Notes under the pieces: generated by a model
The model's input: the letters and a program-made list of their open reading frames with translations, nothing else
What the model was told of the DNA's origin: nothing
Databases searched by the model: none
Translations under genes and position numbers: made by a program
NCBI GenBank assembly: GCA_964559435.1
Contig: CAZLHI010000009.1
Location: 1-64,000, forward strand
DNA: 64,000 nt
Direction: 5' to 3'
Origin: Hebobacterum sp964559435
GTDB lineage: Bacteria > Armatimonadota > Hebobacteria > Hebobacterales > Hebobacteraceae
Part shown: piece after piece, positions 27,787 through 37,670 of the stretch
How the letters are laid out: each line of letters begins with the position of its first letter
Numbering within the stretch: position 1 is the first letter of the stretch

Positions 27787-27836
27787 AATTGCGTGACGCA
27801 GTAATCCCGCGCCGGCCTGAGGTGACCGCACGGTCG

Positions 27837-28126
27837 ATGAGCAGGGCTGTCAGCTCAGCCCGGAGGAGCAGGAGCTCACAATCGCTGAGGACGAGAAGCT
27901 GACCCAGGAGGCCGCGGCGGTTCTGAACCAGCTGCGTGCGTACGTGCGGCAGACGCTGGACGAGCGCTCTTTTACTGCACTTCTGGCGGACCTCGCGCAT
28001 CTGCGCATCCGGCTCGAGCGCTGCCAGGTCCTATCGGAGCACTTAGCGCGGGCGCTCCAGGCACTCGACAAGGGACTTGAGCAAGCGCTAAGCGAGCTGC
28101 GGGAAGGGCCCAAACCCTCCTCCTGA
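27837..28126 (+). CDS. Small coiled-coil protein, start region apparently frameshifted
   Basis: From about 27840 one frame reads EQGCQLSPEEQELTIAEDEK and continues as an uninterrupted leucine- and glutamate-rich helix (LLADLAHLRIRLERCQVL, ALQALDKGLEQALSELREG) to a stop at 28126; it looks like a 95-residue coiled-coil protein. The only ATG with a good ribosome site (AGGTGA before 27837) is in a different frame and stops after 21 codons, and the long frame has no start before a GTG at 27944. One missing base just after the ATG would explain this. It lies 103 bp upstream of the CHASE histidine kinase gene. Confidence 0.45.
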
Positions 28127-28229
28127 AGCAGCACGCTCAGGGAGCTGGACTGGCTGGACAGAGGACCCTCGCGGAGTTGCGTCCGACGGAAAAAGAAGAG
28201 TCAGCAGAGACGCAGGAGTAACAAAGCGC

Positions 28230-30119
28230 ATGACTAGTTTGGTGGGCTCTCTTCGAGCACGCGGATACGGCCGCGCCGTTCTCGTGTTCTTCCTGAGCCT
28301 CTTCCTGTCGCTTGCGGCATTCACTGCCACGCGCACTTCTGAGCAGAAGCGCAGGGAGAGCGAATTCAAGGAACGCGCCCGCAGACCCGCAGCCGCTGTG
28401 CAACAGAACATCGATCTCTACCTCGAGGAGATCCAGTCGATCGGCAAGTTCTATGCGGCGTCCCGCCTCGTCGAGCGCGGTGAGTTTCAGGCCTTCGTGC
28501 AGGGCATCCTTTCCCGACGACGCGCGATCGAGGCGCTGGAATGGGCGCCGCGAGTGGGGCTGGCGGAGCGGGCGGCTTTCGAAGCGGAGGCGCAGAGGGA
28601 GATCTCGGGCGATTTCCGGATCCTTGAGCCAGGCGAACAGGCGCGTCGGGTACCGGCCGGGCGAAGGCAGGTCTACTACCCAGTATGGTATGTCGAGCCG
28701 CTTGAGCACAACGAGACGGCCCTCGGCATCGATCTCGGTGCCAGTGCGATCTATGCGAATGCACTGGGCAGCGCGCGGGCGCGGGACGCTATCGCGGCCA
28801 CGCGCCCGTTTCCGCTACCACGTGAGGATGAGGGTGAGCCGGGCGTGGCCGTGCTGTTGGCGGTCCATCACGGCGGCGTCGCCGGTGGCGATCCATCGCG
28901 GGAGCCTAGTGACCAAGTACACGGCTTCGTGGTGGGGGTCTTCCGGGTCGGCGACCTGGTAGATGAGGCGTTGGAGCGAGTGCGTACGGGCTTTGTTGAG
29001 GTATCGCTTTACGAAGGGGGGGCAGGAGCAACGAGACGCATCCTGTACGCGCGTCCGGGAGTCGGCCAAGCCGCGGGGAATCGGGAAGCTGCCACTGCCG
29101 AGCAAGGGCCTCCCGGAGGGCTAGCGTACTCCACAACGGTGCAGGTGGCTGGTCGCCGGTGGATAATGGAATGCCTGCCTACCGCCAAGTACCTTGCTTC
29201 GAACAAGGGCTGGATGTCTTGGGCTGTTCTCGCGGCTGGACTGGTCCTCACAGGCCTGCTCACGGCGTGCGTAGTGACCGTCCTTGGGCGCGCCACATGG
29301 GCAGAAGGACTGGTGGCAGAACGGACGACCGAGTTATCGGAGGCCAATGAGCGACTAGAGGAGGAGATAACAGAGCGCACGCGAGCAGAGGGGGCGCTGA
29401 GGGCAAGGAATCGCGAACTGGAGAGCTTCGTGTACACGGCCTCCCATGACCTGCGGACCCCCCTGGTCAGCATAGAGGGGTTCGCCAGGCTGCTCGAGGA
29501 GGACTACGCCGATCGGCTCGACTCGGAGGGGCGAGAGTACCTATGGCGGGTGCGTGCCAATGCCGCCGACATGGATTCCCTGCTGAGCGATCTGCTGGAG
29601 CTCTCCCGCGTCACCCGCACCCAAGAGCCGAAGGCAACGGTGTCGGTCGCGGAGGTGGTGGCACAAGCCTTGCAGCAGCTCGACCACGCCATCAAGGACT
29701 CAGGGGCCACCGTGGTAGTACCCGAGGACCTGCCAACAGTGTGTGCCTCCGCGACGAGGCTGCGCCAGGTCTTCACAAACCTTGTCTCGAATGCGATCAA
29801 GTTCTCACGGGAGGGCGCTGCTCCTCAAGTCGAGATTGGGTGGGAGAAGCTGCCTAATGCTTATCGGTTTCTTGTGAGGGACAACGGCATCGGCATTCCA
29901 GAGCAGTATCGCGAGCGGGTCTTCGAGCTCTTCACTCGCTTGAAAGAGAAAGATGTCACGGGAACTGGGATCGGCCTCGCCATCGTCACGCGGATTGTCG
30001 AGGACCACGGCGGGGAGCTGGGAGTGGAGAGCAGAGCCAGCGAGGGGAGTACGTTCTGGTTCACGCTTCCCCACGAAGAGCCGGGCGGTTCGACTCGCGA
30101 ATCCGCCTTCGCGGCCTGA
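28230..30119 (+). CDS. CHASE-domain sensor histidine kinase
   Basis: 629 residues. A first membrane helix (about 15-35), an extracytoplasmic CHASE domain (about 60-290; EEIQSIGKFYAASRLVERGEF, WAPRVGLAERAAFE, YPVWYVEPLEHNE), a second helix (about 330-352) and a coiled-coil linker precede the kinase core. The phosphoacceptor is His406 in SHDLRTPL, and the ATP domain has NLVSNAIKFS, DNGIGIP, FELFTRL and GTGIGLAIV, all intact. CHASE domains sense small extracellular molecules. The kinase has the tight HisKA/HATPase layout of the PhyR-independent phytochrome-type kinases. No response regulator gene is adjacent, so it is an orphan. Confidence 0.92.
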   Translation: MTSLVGSLRARGYGRAVLVFFLSLFLSLAAFTATRTSEQKRRESEFKERARRPAAAVQQNIDLYLEEIQSIGKFYAASRLVERGEFQAFVQGILSRRRAIEALEWAPRVGLAERAAFEAEAQREISGDFRILEPGEQARRVPAGRRQVYYPVWYVEPLEHNETALGIDLGASAIYANALGSARARDAIAATRPFPLPREDEGEPGVAVLLAVHHGGVAGGDPSREPSDQVHGFVVGVFRVGDLVDEALERVRTGFVEVSLYEGGAGATRRILYARPGVGQAAGNREAATAEQGPPGGLAYSTTVQVAGRRWIMECLPTAKYLASNKGWMSWAVLAAGLVLTGLLTACVVTVLGRATWAEGLVAERTTELSEANERLEEEITERTRAEGALRARNRELESFVYTASHDLRTPLVSIEGFARLLEEDYADRLDSEGREYLWRVRANAADMDSLLSDLLELSRVTRTQEPKATVSVAEVVAQALQQLDHAIKDSGATVVVPEDLPTVCASATRLRQVFTNLVSNAIKFSREGAAPQVEIGWEKLPNAYRFLVRDNGIGIPEQYRERVFELFTRLKEKDVTGTGIGLAIVTRIVEDHGGELGVESRASEGSTFWFTLPHEEPGGSTRESAFAA

Positions 30120-30175
30120 GACCCCGCGTCGCGCAAGGTCGTTGCCGCGCTCGGGGGGATCTGCGAGAGGGAATC

Positions 30176-30988
30176 CTACGTGAGCTTCTGCGACAATCCG
30201 TACGTGTCGGCCAGACGGCCGATCCGGAACTGAAGCTGGTCTGCATAGGCCTGATCTTCCTCCCGGGCCGATCCCAGCCAGCGGTAGTCATCGACCAGGT
30301 CTGGGAAGTGCCGCGCCACCATCTGTTTGAGAGAGGCGGCCACCCCGGAGCGGAAGTTGACCCGATCCGTGTGGATGTGTGTCACCGGCAGCTGCGCCAC
30401 GGCCGCTAACAGGCAAGCGATGTTCTCCTCGGTGTCCGTCAGCATGGGCAGGAATGGCCCCAGAAATGCCCATATCGACACTCCTCGCTCAGCCGCCTCC
30501 CGCAACACCTCGATCCGTTCCACAGTCGGCGAGGCCTTGGGCTCAATGATCCGGCGCAGCGTTTCGTCGAGCGTGGTCAACGTGACCCCAATATCCGAGG
30601 GCCGTCCTTCCAGCAGCGGCAGCTCTCGGCGCAGGAGGGAGCTCTTGGTGAGGATGGAGACGTGCCAGCCATGCTGAGTCAGGATCTGGACGCATCTTCT
30701 GCTCACTTCGTAGGTGGCCTCCAAGGGCTGCCAGCCATCACAGACCGAACTGAGAATCACAGACCCCGGCGGTTTCCGTCCCACCTCGCGCGCAAGCACT
30801 TCGGGTGCGTTGACCCGAACATCTACGAATGTGCCCCAGGGCTCCCGATGACCGGTGAAGCGCTTCATGTATCTGGCATAGCAGTACCGACACGCGTGCT
30901 CGCAGCCCACGTAGCAGTTGATAGCGTAGTCGGCCGGCAGACCTGTGTCGCTCAGTACTGACTTGCACCTGATCTCGCGGACGGTCAT
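30176..30988 (-). CDS. SplB-like radical SAM protein (spore photoproduct lyase-related family)
   Basis: 270 residues from the ATG at 30988; upstream frame to 31177 shows no conserved sequence. The cluster motif is C29-EHA-C33-RY-C36, followed by YARYMKRF. SSVCDGWQPLEATYEVSR, SILTKSSLLRR and GVTLTTLDETLRR are characteristic of the short Rv2578c-like radical SAM proteins related to spore photoproduct lyase. True SplB has a conserved extra cysteine near the C-terminus that I do not see, so DNA photoproduct repair should not be assumed. The family is widespread in non-spore-formers and its reaction is unknown. Confidence 0.85.
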   Translation of the reverse strand: MTVREIRCKSVLSDTGLPADYAINCYVGCEHACRYCYARYMKRFTGHREPWGTFVDVRVNAPEVLAREVGRKPPGSVILSSVCDGWQPLEATYEVSRRCVQILTQHGWHVSILTKSSLLRRELPLLEGRPSDIGVTLTTLDETLRRIIEPKASPTVERIEVLREAAERGVSIWAFLGPFLPMLTDTEENIACLLAAVAQLPVTHIHTDRVNFRSGVAASLKQMVARHFPDLVDDYRWLGSAREEDQAYADQLQFRIGRLADTYGLSQKLT

Positions 30989-31351
30989 TGCAACCCGGAC
31001 CTCGCCGCACGGTGACAGGACAAAGGCCCTGCCGCCAACGCCGGCAAGCGATCGCCGTACATTGAGACGCGCTCCTGGCACTCGCGTGTGTGGGACTTCC
31101 CCACTAGGGCGCTGCGGTCCTATCAGCAGGAGGCCGTCGGTCACAGTCAGCCAACCGCGAGGGCGCTGACGATGCACTCAAAAGTCGGATGCCGCCGCCG
31201 CATAGCCCTGGCCAACGACGCGGAGAGCAGTACCAGGTGCGCTTGACATGCGCACAGTGCGCGTTTGGCGAACAGAAAGGAGCACCGACGGCATTTCGGG
31301 TCTCGGGCGGCACTTGGAAGTGCTTCCGTTGCTTCTCCGCGACCGCGGAAG
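30989..31351. other. Intergenic region without a recognisable gene
   Basis: 363 bp between two minus-strand genes. One minus-strand frame holds a CxxC...CxC cysteine pattern near 31240-31290 (KCRRC, CAC), which might be a zinc-ribbon remnant, but it has no start or homologous context that I recognise. A 10-bp inverted repeat around CTTGGAAG...CTTCCG is minor. Confidence 0.35.
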
Positions 31352-32317
31352 CTACCTAGCGACCGCGGCGTCACGACCGGTCAGCGAGCGCACTCTGTCC
31401 GAACTCAATGTCTCAGCCACACGGCCGTCGCGGAGATGGCCCAGCGACTCTACCAGCGCCACACAGGCACGCAGTGTTTCCTGATCCTCTGGCAACTTCG
31501 GATCGTCGAGAAGTTCGTCTAGGCCGTCTAGGATTAGTGGCACGAGCAACCGCCGATGCCGCTCACTCACGTCGGGCGAGAAGCTGAGGCTAACCATCGC
31601 CCGGAGCATAACGATCCGCGACTCACGTGGCTTGCCAGCGAACAACTCCATCAGATCGCCCGCCCACTGCTCTGCTGGTTCACAACGGGCAAGCGCCTCC
31701 AGCAACATGGAGATGCTCTCCCGACTGTTATGGGGGAAGAGCCCAGGCGCAGGCCACTGTCTCGCGAGGTCCAGCAGAGGGCGCCTGAGATCCTGGGGAT
31801 GAAACACTCTCTCCTGGCGCAGATCACTCAGGACCTTGTAGGCCGCCCGGTATCGCGCCTGAGCACTATCCTGGCCGAGTCTCAGCAGCGCGGTCTGCCG
31901 CTCCACAAATCGCCACATCTCTCGAAAGAGCTCGGTCGCCCATGGATTCTGCGTGTGGACATAGGACAGCTCTGTCGTTTGCCCTCCTTCGGTCATGCGC
32001 CACGTCGTCAGGCCTGTGTCCTCAGCCATCACCTCGATCACCTGCCGATCCAACGACAGAACTCGTCGGAACTGAGCCGCAAAGCAGGCTACCTCTTGCG
32101 GCGTCAGCACTAGGTCGGACCTGCTGCGCTCTCCCAGATAGTCGATCTCGCACCACGCGCTCCCGTCCGAAGCGATCACGACCCTCGCAAACCCATAGGG
32201 AGAGAAGCCGCCCTCCCAGTGGTAATACATCGTTTGATCGGGCTCGCCCGCAGCTATCCGCGGCAGGCCGAGAGCCAGGGCCAGCAGAAACAACAACCCC
32301 ATCCTAGATCGGAGCAT
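31352..32317 (-). CDS. Secreted protein of unknown function
   Basis: 321 residues from the ATG at 32317 (GGAGG nine bases upstream). A signal peptide MGLLFLLALALGLPRIAAGEP precedes the mature protein. The N-terminal 130 residues look like a beta-rich domain (MYYHWEGGFSPYGFARVVIASDGSAW, TTWRMTEGGQTTELSYVH). The C-terminal part is helical (LLDLARQWPAPGLFPHN, SISMLLEALARCEPAEQWAGDL, EDQETLRACVALVESLGHL) with the spacing of HEAT-like repeats. I do not recognise a family. Divergent from the membrane-propeller genes. Confidence 0.7.
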   Translation of the reverse strand: MLRSRMGLLFLLALALGLPRIAAGEPDQTMYYHWEGGFSPYGFARVVIASDGSAWCEIDYLGERSRSDLVLTPQEVACFAAQFRRVLSLDRQVIEVMAEDTGLTTWRMTEGGQTTELSYVHTQNPWATELFREMWRFVERQTALLRLGQDSAQARYRAAYKVLSDLRQERVFHPQDLRRPLLDLARQWPAPGLFPHNSRESISMLLEALARCEPAEQWAGDLMELFAGKPRESRIVMLRAMVSLSFSPDVSERHRRLLVPLILDGLDELLDDPKLPEDQETLRACVALVESLGHLRDGRVAETLSSDRVRSLTGRDAAVAR

Positions 32318-32693
32318 GGCGTTCGCCCTCCTATGCGTTTGACTACTGGGCGCGCAGAGAAGTTCCGCGGTCCGGTTGGCCGCCGGTGGGACTGTCTCAG
32401 GAATTCGCATCCAGGTCGTCAGGATAGCGGCGACAGCTTACTCAGGGGCACTGGAGTTGCGGCCCGTTGTTGGGACGCCCCGAGACCGGTCTGGCAAGCT
32501 TCTGTGCTTGCTCCATTCTGCCGAGCGTGTTACCATCTGAAAGCATTGGGCGAAGCCCTTAGGCCACGCTCTTCATCGCCGCGTGAGCTCAAACGGAATT
32601 GTCTCCAGTTATGGCGGTTCCACGCGGCCCAACCACGTGCTAGAACGGTGCGTCGCGGTTGGCGGGTCGTGATTCTCGGGGGGAGAACACTTC
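32318..32693. other. Divergent intergenic region
   Basis: 376 bp between a minus-strand secreted protein and the plus-strand propeller operon. It contains one candidate promoter (listed separately). Otherwise no gene, repeat or RNA structure was seen. Confidence 0.4.
32508..32536 (+). promoter_or_regulatory. Candidate sigma-70 promoter of the membrane-propeller operon
   Basis: TTGCTC at 32508-32513, a 17-base spacer and TACCAT at 32531-32536. Each box differs from consensus by two bases, and the start codon is about 158 bp away, so support is modest. Confidence 0.3.
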
Positions 32694-35219
32694 ATGGCAG
32701 AAGACACGCCGTCCGAGGTGCGAAGCGCCACAAGCGCGGTCCATGCCACTCTGGTCGCCGCTATCGTCGCGGCTGTACTGGCAGCGGCTCTGTCGCTCGC
32801 CTTGTTCTGGTCGTTCATGTCACTGCCTGGAGTCACCGACGGGTTGCAGGCATTGTGGGTGATGCCTCTGACGCCAGCGGCAGCGGTCGTAGGCGGCATC
32901 GCTGGCGCTGCCATGGCATCCCTACGGTCTGACCGGCTTCCCACCGCTGCACGGGTGCTGAGTGCCGCCGCCATCGTCGTCATCTATCTGCCTCTGGCGG
33001 CCATGGCGTTCCGAGTGCCGTGGTCCACAGATGTGGTGGTCATCCTGGCCCTTGCGGGAGTAGGGGTTTTGGTGCCGGTGGCCGTGGCGGCAAACCTACA
33101 GGCCCTTCGCACGCGTCCACATCCTGGTCGGGCCCGTGCGATCCTCGCGCTCGCGGCGGTGGGGCTATGTGTCGTCGGGCCATGGGGCCTCGCGGCACGC
33201 GCGATGGTGCAAGAGATAGATGTGGTGGACGCCCAGTGGGTCGAGGACGTCGCCGTGACACCGTCGGGACAGATCGTCGTCTCCACCCTCGCGGGCGTCT
33301 ATGTCCTCGGTCCGGAGGACACGGAGCTGCGGCGCGCGGCCAGGCCATGGGGACCGGGGATCGCGGCCCTGATTGCTGCTGCACAGGACGACGCGAGTCA
33401 GCTCTGGGCCGTGGCGGGGGCCGCGCTCTGGGAGTCCGACGACTGGGGGGCTCGCTGGCGGAAGGTCCGCGACATCCCGCCGGACTTCATCGAGTCGGGC
33501 AAGGAACTCGTGGCCACCCAAGACGCTGTGTACCTCGCCGCCGGCGACAACGTCTTCTATGTTCGCCGGAGCGATGGCCGCGGGCACTGGGAGGAGCACG
33601 CGATACCGGGATATGATCCCACCTGTATCGCGCCCAGCACAGAAGAGCCGGGGACGTTGATCGTGGGGAGCTACTATGGGGCCGCCCTGTATCGAAGTCG
33701 AGACTACGGCGCGCACTGGGAGGAGCTCTCCGTCCCTGCGGAAGTGCTCGGGGACCGAGACCTGGACGTGTTCGACGCGATCTTCGTGCCATGTACACCT
33801 GAGACCCTGGCCGTCGCCACCGCGGAACAGATGCTGCTCTCACAGGACAGGGGAGACACCTGGACGAGCCAGGACCTGCCCGAAGCGATGACCACGGGCG
33901 AGGCCTTGCTCGCGGCGGCCGGCGAACCCTCGCCGCGCCTGTACCTGGCGACGGACGTTGGGGTGTTCGCGTCGGAGGACCTGTGTGCGACCTGGGAACG
34001 GCTTCCTCTCGCGGCGGCGGATGAGGCAGGGGAGATGGTCCTCGGCCTCGCGGTGGCGCCCGGTAACTCCGACAGAGTGTACGCCGGGCTCACAGATGGC
34101 CTTTACCGATCCACGGACGGCGGCCGCACCTGGCACCGGATCCCTGTCGCCGGCGAGCGGCGGGGCAGCCTCGGCTCTTACGCGCCATCGCAGGAGTGGG
34201 AGGCCGTGAAGTTCGTCGATCCCGGCGCCGGCCGGTCGGCCGGCGAGTACTACGACCTGGACTTCGTCAACGAACGGCACGGGTGGGTGGCCTGCAGCGG
34301 CGTCGACGTCGGCGGCCGGGTGATCCACACCTTGGACGGTGGTTCAACATGGACCACACAAGGCATCTCTGCGATCCTGCTCGACTTCGTTGACGAGAAT
34401 GTCGGGTGGGCTGTCGGCGGAGCGCTCGGCGAACTCTGGCGAACCGTGAATGGCGGGGCTACCTGGACAAAGACTGCCGCGGACCACGAGATGATAACGA
34501 ATGTTGCCGCCGTCTCAGAGCAGGAGGCCTGGGCCATCGATGGCGGCATCCTAGTCCACACCGTCGATGGTGGCGAGTCGTGGCGGGCGGTCGCACACCC
34601 GCTGAGCGAGAACCCCACCCTCTTGCTGGAGGCGCTCTGCTTCCTGGATCGCAGGCACGGATGGGTGCTCGGCGTGCAGTCCGGCGGCATGATGCCGCTG
34701 CCCATCTCTGTGCTCCGGACCGCGGATGGCGGCGAGTCGTTCCAGGCGGTGCGGGCACCCGCAGTCCCAACGGGCAATGAGCCTCCCTTCCGGATGCAGT
34801 TCCGCTCGGCGATGGAGGGCTGGGCGGCGGTGGGCGGGCCGTCACTGCTCCACACGACGGACGGCGGGGAGACGTGGAGGGCAGTGACACCGGTCGTGGA
34901 CGGAGAGGAACTCGAGGCAACCTACTACGACTGCTGCTTTGTGAGCCCCGATCAGGGATGGGCAGTGGGATCCACAGGCCTCCACGCCATAGAAGGCGAG
35001 GCACTCGCTGTCGCGACCTCGGACGGTGGCCGCACTTGGCGTCGCTGCACGACGGGGGTCGAGGGCGTCGTGCACGGGATGCTGCGACGCGTGGTCTTCA
35101 CGGATGCCAGGCATGGCTGGACGGCCGGACGCGGCGGGATGTGGGCGAGCGACTTCCCGGTGCAGCAGGAGCCCCACAAGCTGGCATTCCTGCTCAGGTA
35201 CTCGCCGCTGTCCGAGTAA
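32694..35219 (+). CDS. Membrane-anchored Asp-box (BNR/Ycf48-like) beta-propeller protein
   Basis: 841 residues, ATG preceded by GGGGGGAGA. Four hydrophobic segments lie in the first 170 residues, then a soluble region of about 650 residues holds repeated Asp-box motifs: SRDYGAHW, SQDRGDTW, STDGGRTW, TLDGGSTW, TVDGGESW, TTDGGETW and TSDGGRTW. Interleaved DxxxGWAV-type turns resemble the Ycf48/HCF136 propeller, and more than one seven-bladed unit may be present. Asp boxes alone do not give activity: they occur in sialidases, photosystem assembly factors and adhesins. The gene 19 bp downstream has the same architecture, so the pair forms an operon of related proteins. Confidence 0.85.
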   Translation: MAEDTPSEVRSATSAVHATLVAAIVAAVLAAALSLALFWSFMSLPGVTDGLQALWVMPLTPAAAVVGGIAGAAMASLRSDRLPTAARVLSAAAIVVIYLPLAAMAFRVPWSTDVVVILALAGVGVLVPVAVAANLQALRTRPHPGRARAILALAAVGLCVVGPWGLAARAMVQEIDVVDAQWVEDVAVTPSGQIVVSTLAGVYVLGPEDTELRRAARPWGPGIAALIAAAQDDASQLWAVAGAALWESDDWGARWRKVRDIPPDFIESGKELVATQDAVYLAAGDNVFYVRRSDGRGHWEEHAIPGYDPTCIAPSTEEPGTLIVGSYYGAALYRSRDYGAHWEELSVPAEVLGDRDLDVFDAIFVPCTPETLAVATAEQMLLSQDRGDTWTSQDLPEAMTTGEALLAAAGEPSPRLYLATDVGVFASEDLCATWERLPLAAADEAGEMVLGLAVAPGNSDRVYAGLTDGLYRSTDGGRTWHRIPVAGERRGSLGSYAPSQEWEAVKFVDPGAGRSAGEYYDLDFVNERHGWVACSGVDVGGRVIHTLDGGSTWTTQGISAILLDFVDENVGWAVGGALGELWRTVNGGATWTKTAADHEMITNVAAVSEQEAWAIDGGILVHTVDGGESWRAVAHPLSENPTLLLEALCFLDRRHGWVLGVQSGGMMPLPISVLRTADGGESFQAVRAPAVPTGNEPPFRMQFRSAMEGWAAVGGPSLLHTTDGGETWRAVTPVVDGEELEATYYDCCFVSPDQGWAVGSTGLHAIEGEALAVATSDGGRTWRRCTTGVEGVVHGMLRRVVFTDARHGWTAGRGGMWASDFPVQQEPHKLAFLLRYSPLSE

Positions 35220-35238
35220 TGGAGGGGAGGCCAGGCGC

Positions 35239-36696
35239 ATGGCCGAGGAATGTCGGCGTTCGGCGGCAGGGATGGTGATGGACGTGGTTGAGACAGCGGT
35301 CCTTTCGGCCCTTGGCGCAGCCGGACTGGCAGCAGTGGCGACCGCCGTCATCGCAGCGGTTTTCGTTCTTCCTCCAAGCGCGACCGGCCCGGGCCCCTTC
35401 TGGGCTCTCCCAGCACTCACGGCCGCCACCGGCCTCGGGGCCACGGCGGGGGCCGTGCTGGCGGCCAGGGGGAGGCCGGTTGCTCCCTTTCCTTGGATCG
35501 TGGCGGCTGCCGCCGGACTGGCCGTGAACATCGGCCTCGGCTTCGTGCTGGGAGTGCGGGCCCCCGGGTTCGGGGTCTTCTTCGAGTACACCTCCGCCCT
35601 GACGTTCGTCGTCCTGTTGCCGATTGCGGGCGCCGTCACCATCCACTCCCTCCTTCGGCTCCGCACCCGCACGGTCCGCGGGTTCACCCGCGTCGTGCTC
35701 GTGGTTCTTGCCGCCGGAGTCGGCGTGGTGTCCTACAGAGGCGTGGCCATCCCCGGAGTACCGCTAGCCCGCGGCGACTTCGCCCGAATCACGGTCGCGA
35801 CTGACGGCCGCCTCTACCTTTGGACAGGCAAGCCGACTATTGAGACAGCCGATCCGGACAGGCTCGAGTGGCAGCGGCTTCGCCCGGTCCCCGGTGCGCG
35901 CTCTGTGGGCTTTGTGCTGCCTGTACCAGAGGCCCCGGGCTATCTGGTGGCAGGCACCGGCGAGAGCCTGTGGCAGTATACACCGGCGACACAGCAGTGG
36001 GGCCGCGTGGTGGAGGTCATCCCGGGCAACGCCTTCACGACGGGCGCGGCGGCCTCACACGGCATCTACATCGTGGACAGGTTCGGCTCACTCCATGTGA
36101 TGAGCTCCGATCGTGGGAACGCTTGGGAGAGACGAACCATAGCGGTGGTGGGGAAGGGGAGGCTCACCTTCCAGCACATAGCCGTTTCGCAGGACCGGCC
36201 GGGTCTGGTGCTGGGCGGCTGCCAGTACCAGAACGGCCTTATCCGCACGACCGATTATGGCGATTCCTGGGAGAGTCTCGAGCTGCCCAAGGAGCCAGGA
36301 ACGTCCTTTGTGCCGTCGGTCCACGACATCGCGTTTCTGCCGGCGGACCCACCGCAGCTGCTGGTGCTGCTCAACCATGGTCTGTTCGCCTCGAGCGATG
36401 GCGGCGAAACTTGGGTGGGGCTCGAGACGCCGGAAGACTGGCTGTCCGGCGGGGAGCTGGCGGTGGCCGCAACTTCCCCGCCGACAATCTACCTCCATGC
36501 CGGCCTCGATCTGTACGCGAGCGATGACCTCGGCAAGACCTGGTGGAACACGGGCGTCCACAGTATCAGCGACCGGCAGGGGATCATCACCGACATTGCC
36601 GTTGACCCGAGCAGTCCCAGCAGGGCCTACGCCGCACGCACGGGATCTCTACACCGGACAGAGGACGGGGGACGTACCTGGAGCCAGATCAGGTGA
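35239..36696 (+). CDS. Second membrane-anchored Asp-box beta-propeller protein
   Basis: 485 residues from the ATG at 35239 (GGAGGGGAGG upstream). About five hydrophobic segments occupy residues 1-165, then a single propeller-sized domain with Asp boxes SSDRGNAW, TTDYGDSW, SSDGGETW, SDDLGKTW and TEDGGRTW. The layout copies the upstream 841-residue protein in shorter form; they are probably paralogues whose membrane parts have diverged. Both would face the exterior or periplasm. Tandem members of this family suggest a complex, but no partner enzyme is present nearby. Confidence 0.85.
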   Translation: MAEECRRSAAGMVMDVVETAVLSALGAAGLAAVATAVIAAVFVLPPSATGPGPFWALPALTAATGLGATAGAVLAARGRPVAPFPWIVAAAAGLAVNIGLGFVLGVRAPGFGVFFEYTSALTFVVLLPIAGAVTIHSLLRLRTRTVRGFTRVVLVVLAAGVGVVSYRGVAIPGVPLARGDFARITVATDGRLYLWTGKPTIETADPDRLEWQRLRPVPGARSVGFVLPVPEAPGYLVAGTGESLWQYTPATQQWGRVVEVIPGNAFTTGAAASHGIYIVDRFGSLHVMSSDRGNAWERRTIAVVGKGRLTFQHIAVSQDRPGLVLGGCQYQNGLIRTTDYGDSWESLELPKEPGTSFVPSVHDIAFLPADPPQLLVLLNHGLFASSDGGETWVGLETPEDWLSGGELAVAATSPPTIYLHAGLDLYASDDLGKTWWNTGVHSISDRQGIITDIAVDPSSPSRAYAARTGSLHRTEDGGRTWSQIR

Positions 36697-37240
36697 TTCG
36701 CTGCCTCCCGCGCGAGTTAGCGGCGACGAAGAACGTTTGAACGCCGGTGGGGCGTCCATGCAGTGCTCGCGAGCGGGATGCCCCTGTCAGCGGCTCCCGC
36801 ACCCCGCGGCTGCGATCGGGCCGTGTCCAGCGATCGTTCCACCCCGAAACCGCTCCACAACCCTCGCCTCTTATCTCAGAAACGCCATGCTGATCTCTCC
36901 TCCGGTGATCTCTCCTATACTGTTCACCTTTGGAGTTACGTCACAGGCCGCGACCGGCAGGAAAAGGGGAGACAGGGGTCGAAAGCACTCGTCAAGAGCA
37001 AAGGCCGCGGCTACGCTCTCTTGGCAGGCGTAGTGCCAGGGGCAGTCGAGAGAGGGGCCGCGGGCGCGGACGTGGATTGCCCTGAAGCAGTAGCATGGGC
37101 AGCACCAGTGTTCGCTTGTACTTGAAGAGGCCTCCTCGCAGCACTACTCGGACGCACTCTCTCAGACCTGACGAGACCGGGCTCAAGCAGGTGACGCAGC
37201 ACAAGGGCGGAGAGCAACTCGCGAGGAGGTGAGAGCAGCC
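36697..37240. other. 544-bp region without a recognisable gene
   Basis: Follows the propeller operon. Short plus-strand frames (for example 36763-37125) have uneven codon bias and no motif. The stretch AAAAGGGGAGACAGGGG near 36961 resembles sequence often left beside transposase genes, but no transposase is present. No tRNA-like fold was seen. Confidence 0.4.
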
Positions 37241-37432
37241 GTGTTGAGTGCAGACGAACTGGCGGATTGGCGCGAGACCTTGCGGGCCTGGGAGCCTGTA
37301 GGGGAAGTCTGTGAACTGGCTGAGATCATGGCGGCACTGGACCCTGGTGAACGCGAGCAGGTATGGGGGCTGGTGCCAAACGCGGCCGGCCTGCATGCCG
37401 AGGTGGAAGGGCTACTGCGGAGAGCGAGCTAG
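37241..37432 (+). CDS. Small helical protein of unknown function
   Basis: 63 residues from a GTG at 37241, with GAGGAGG eleven bases upstream (an alternative TTG follows at once). The sequence is acidic and probably all-helical (ADELADWRETLRAWEP, EICELAEIMAALD-like, LHAEVEGLLRRAS). Codon bias agrees with a coding frame. No family is recognised. Confidence 0.5.
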   Translation: MLSADELADWRETLRAWEPVGEVCELAEIMAALDPGEREQVWGLVPNAAGLHAEVEGLLRRAS

Positions 37433-37670
37433 CAGACGTCGCACCCTGAAGCCGCGGATCAACGCGGGTCGATCCCTCCCAGGCCGAGCGCGATCCGCGT
37501 CGGCGCGCTGATGTCGTGCCGCGCCTGCTCCCGCTCCGACCCTCGGCGGGGTCCAGGGATTACGGCTCGGCAGGCGGGCCTGGCAGCGGTCGGAGGTCAA
37601 GGGCTGCTCCCCAAGGCGAGCCCTGCGAAGGCTGACCGTCGAGCCACCATCTGTCGCCTGAGGAGAGGCG

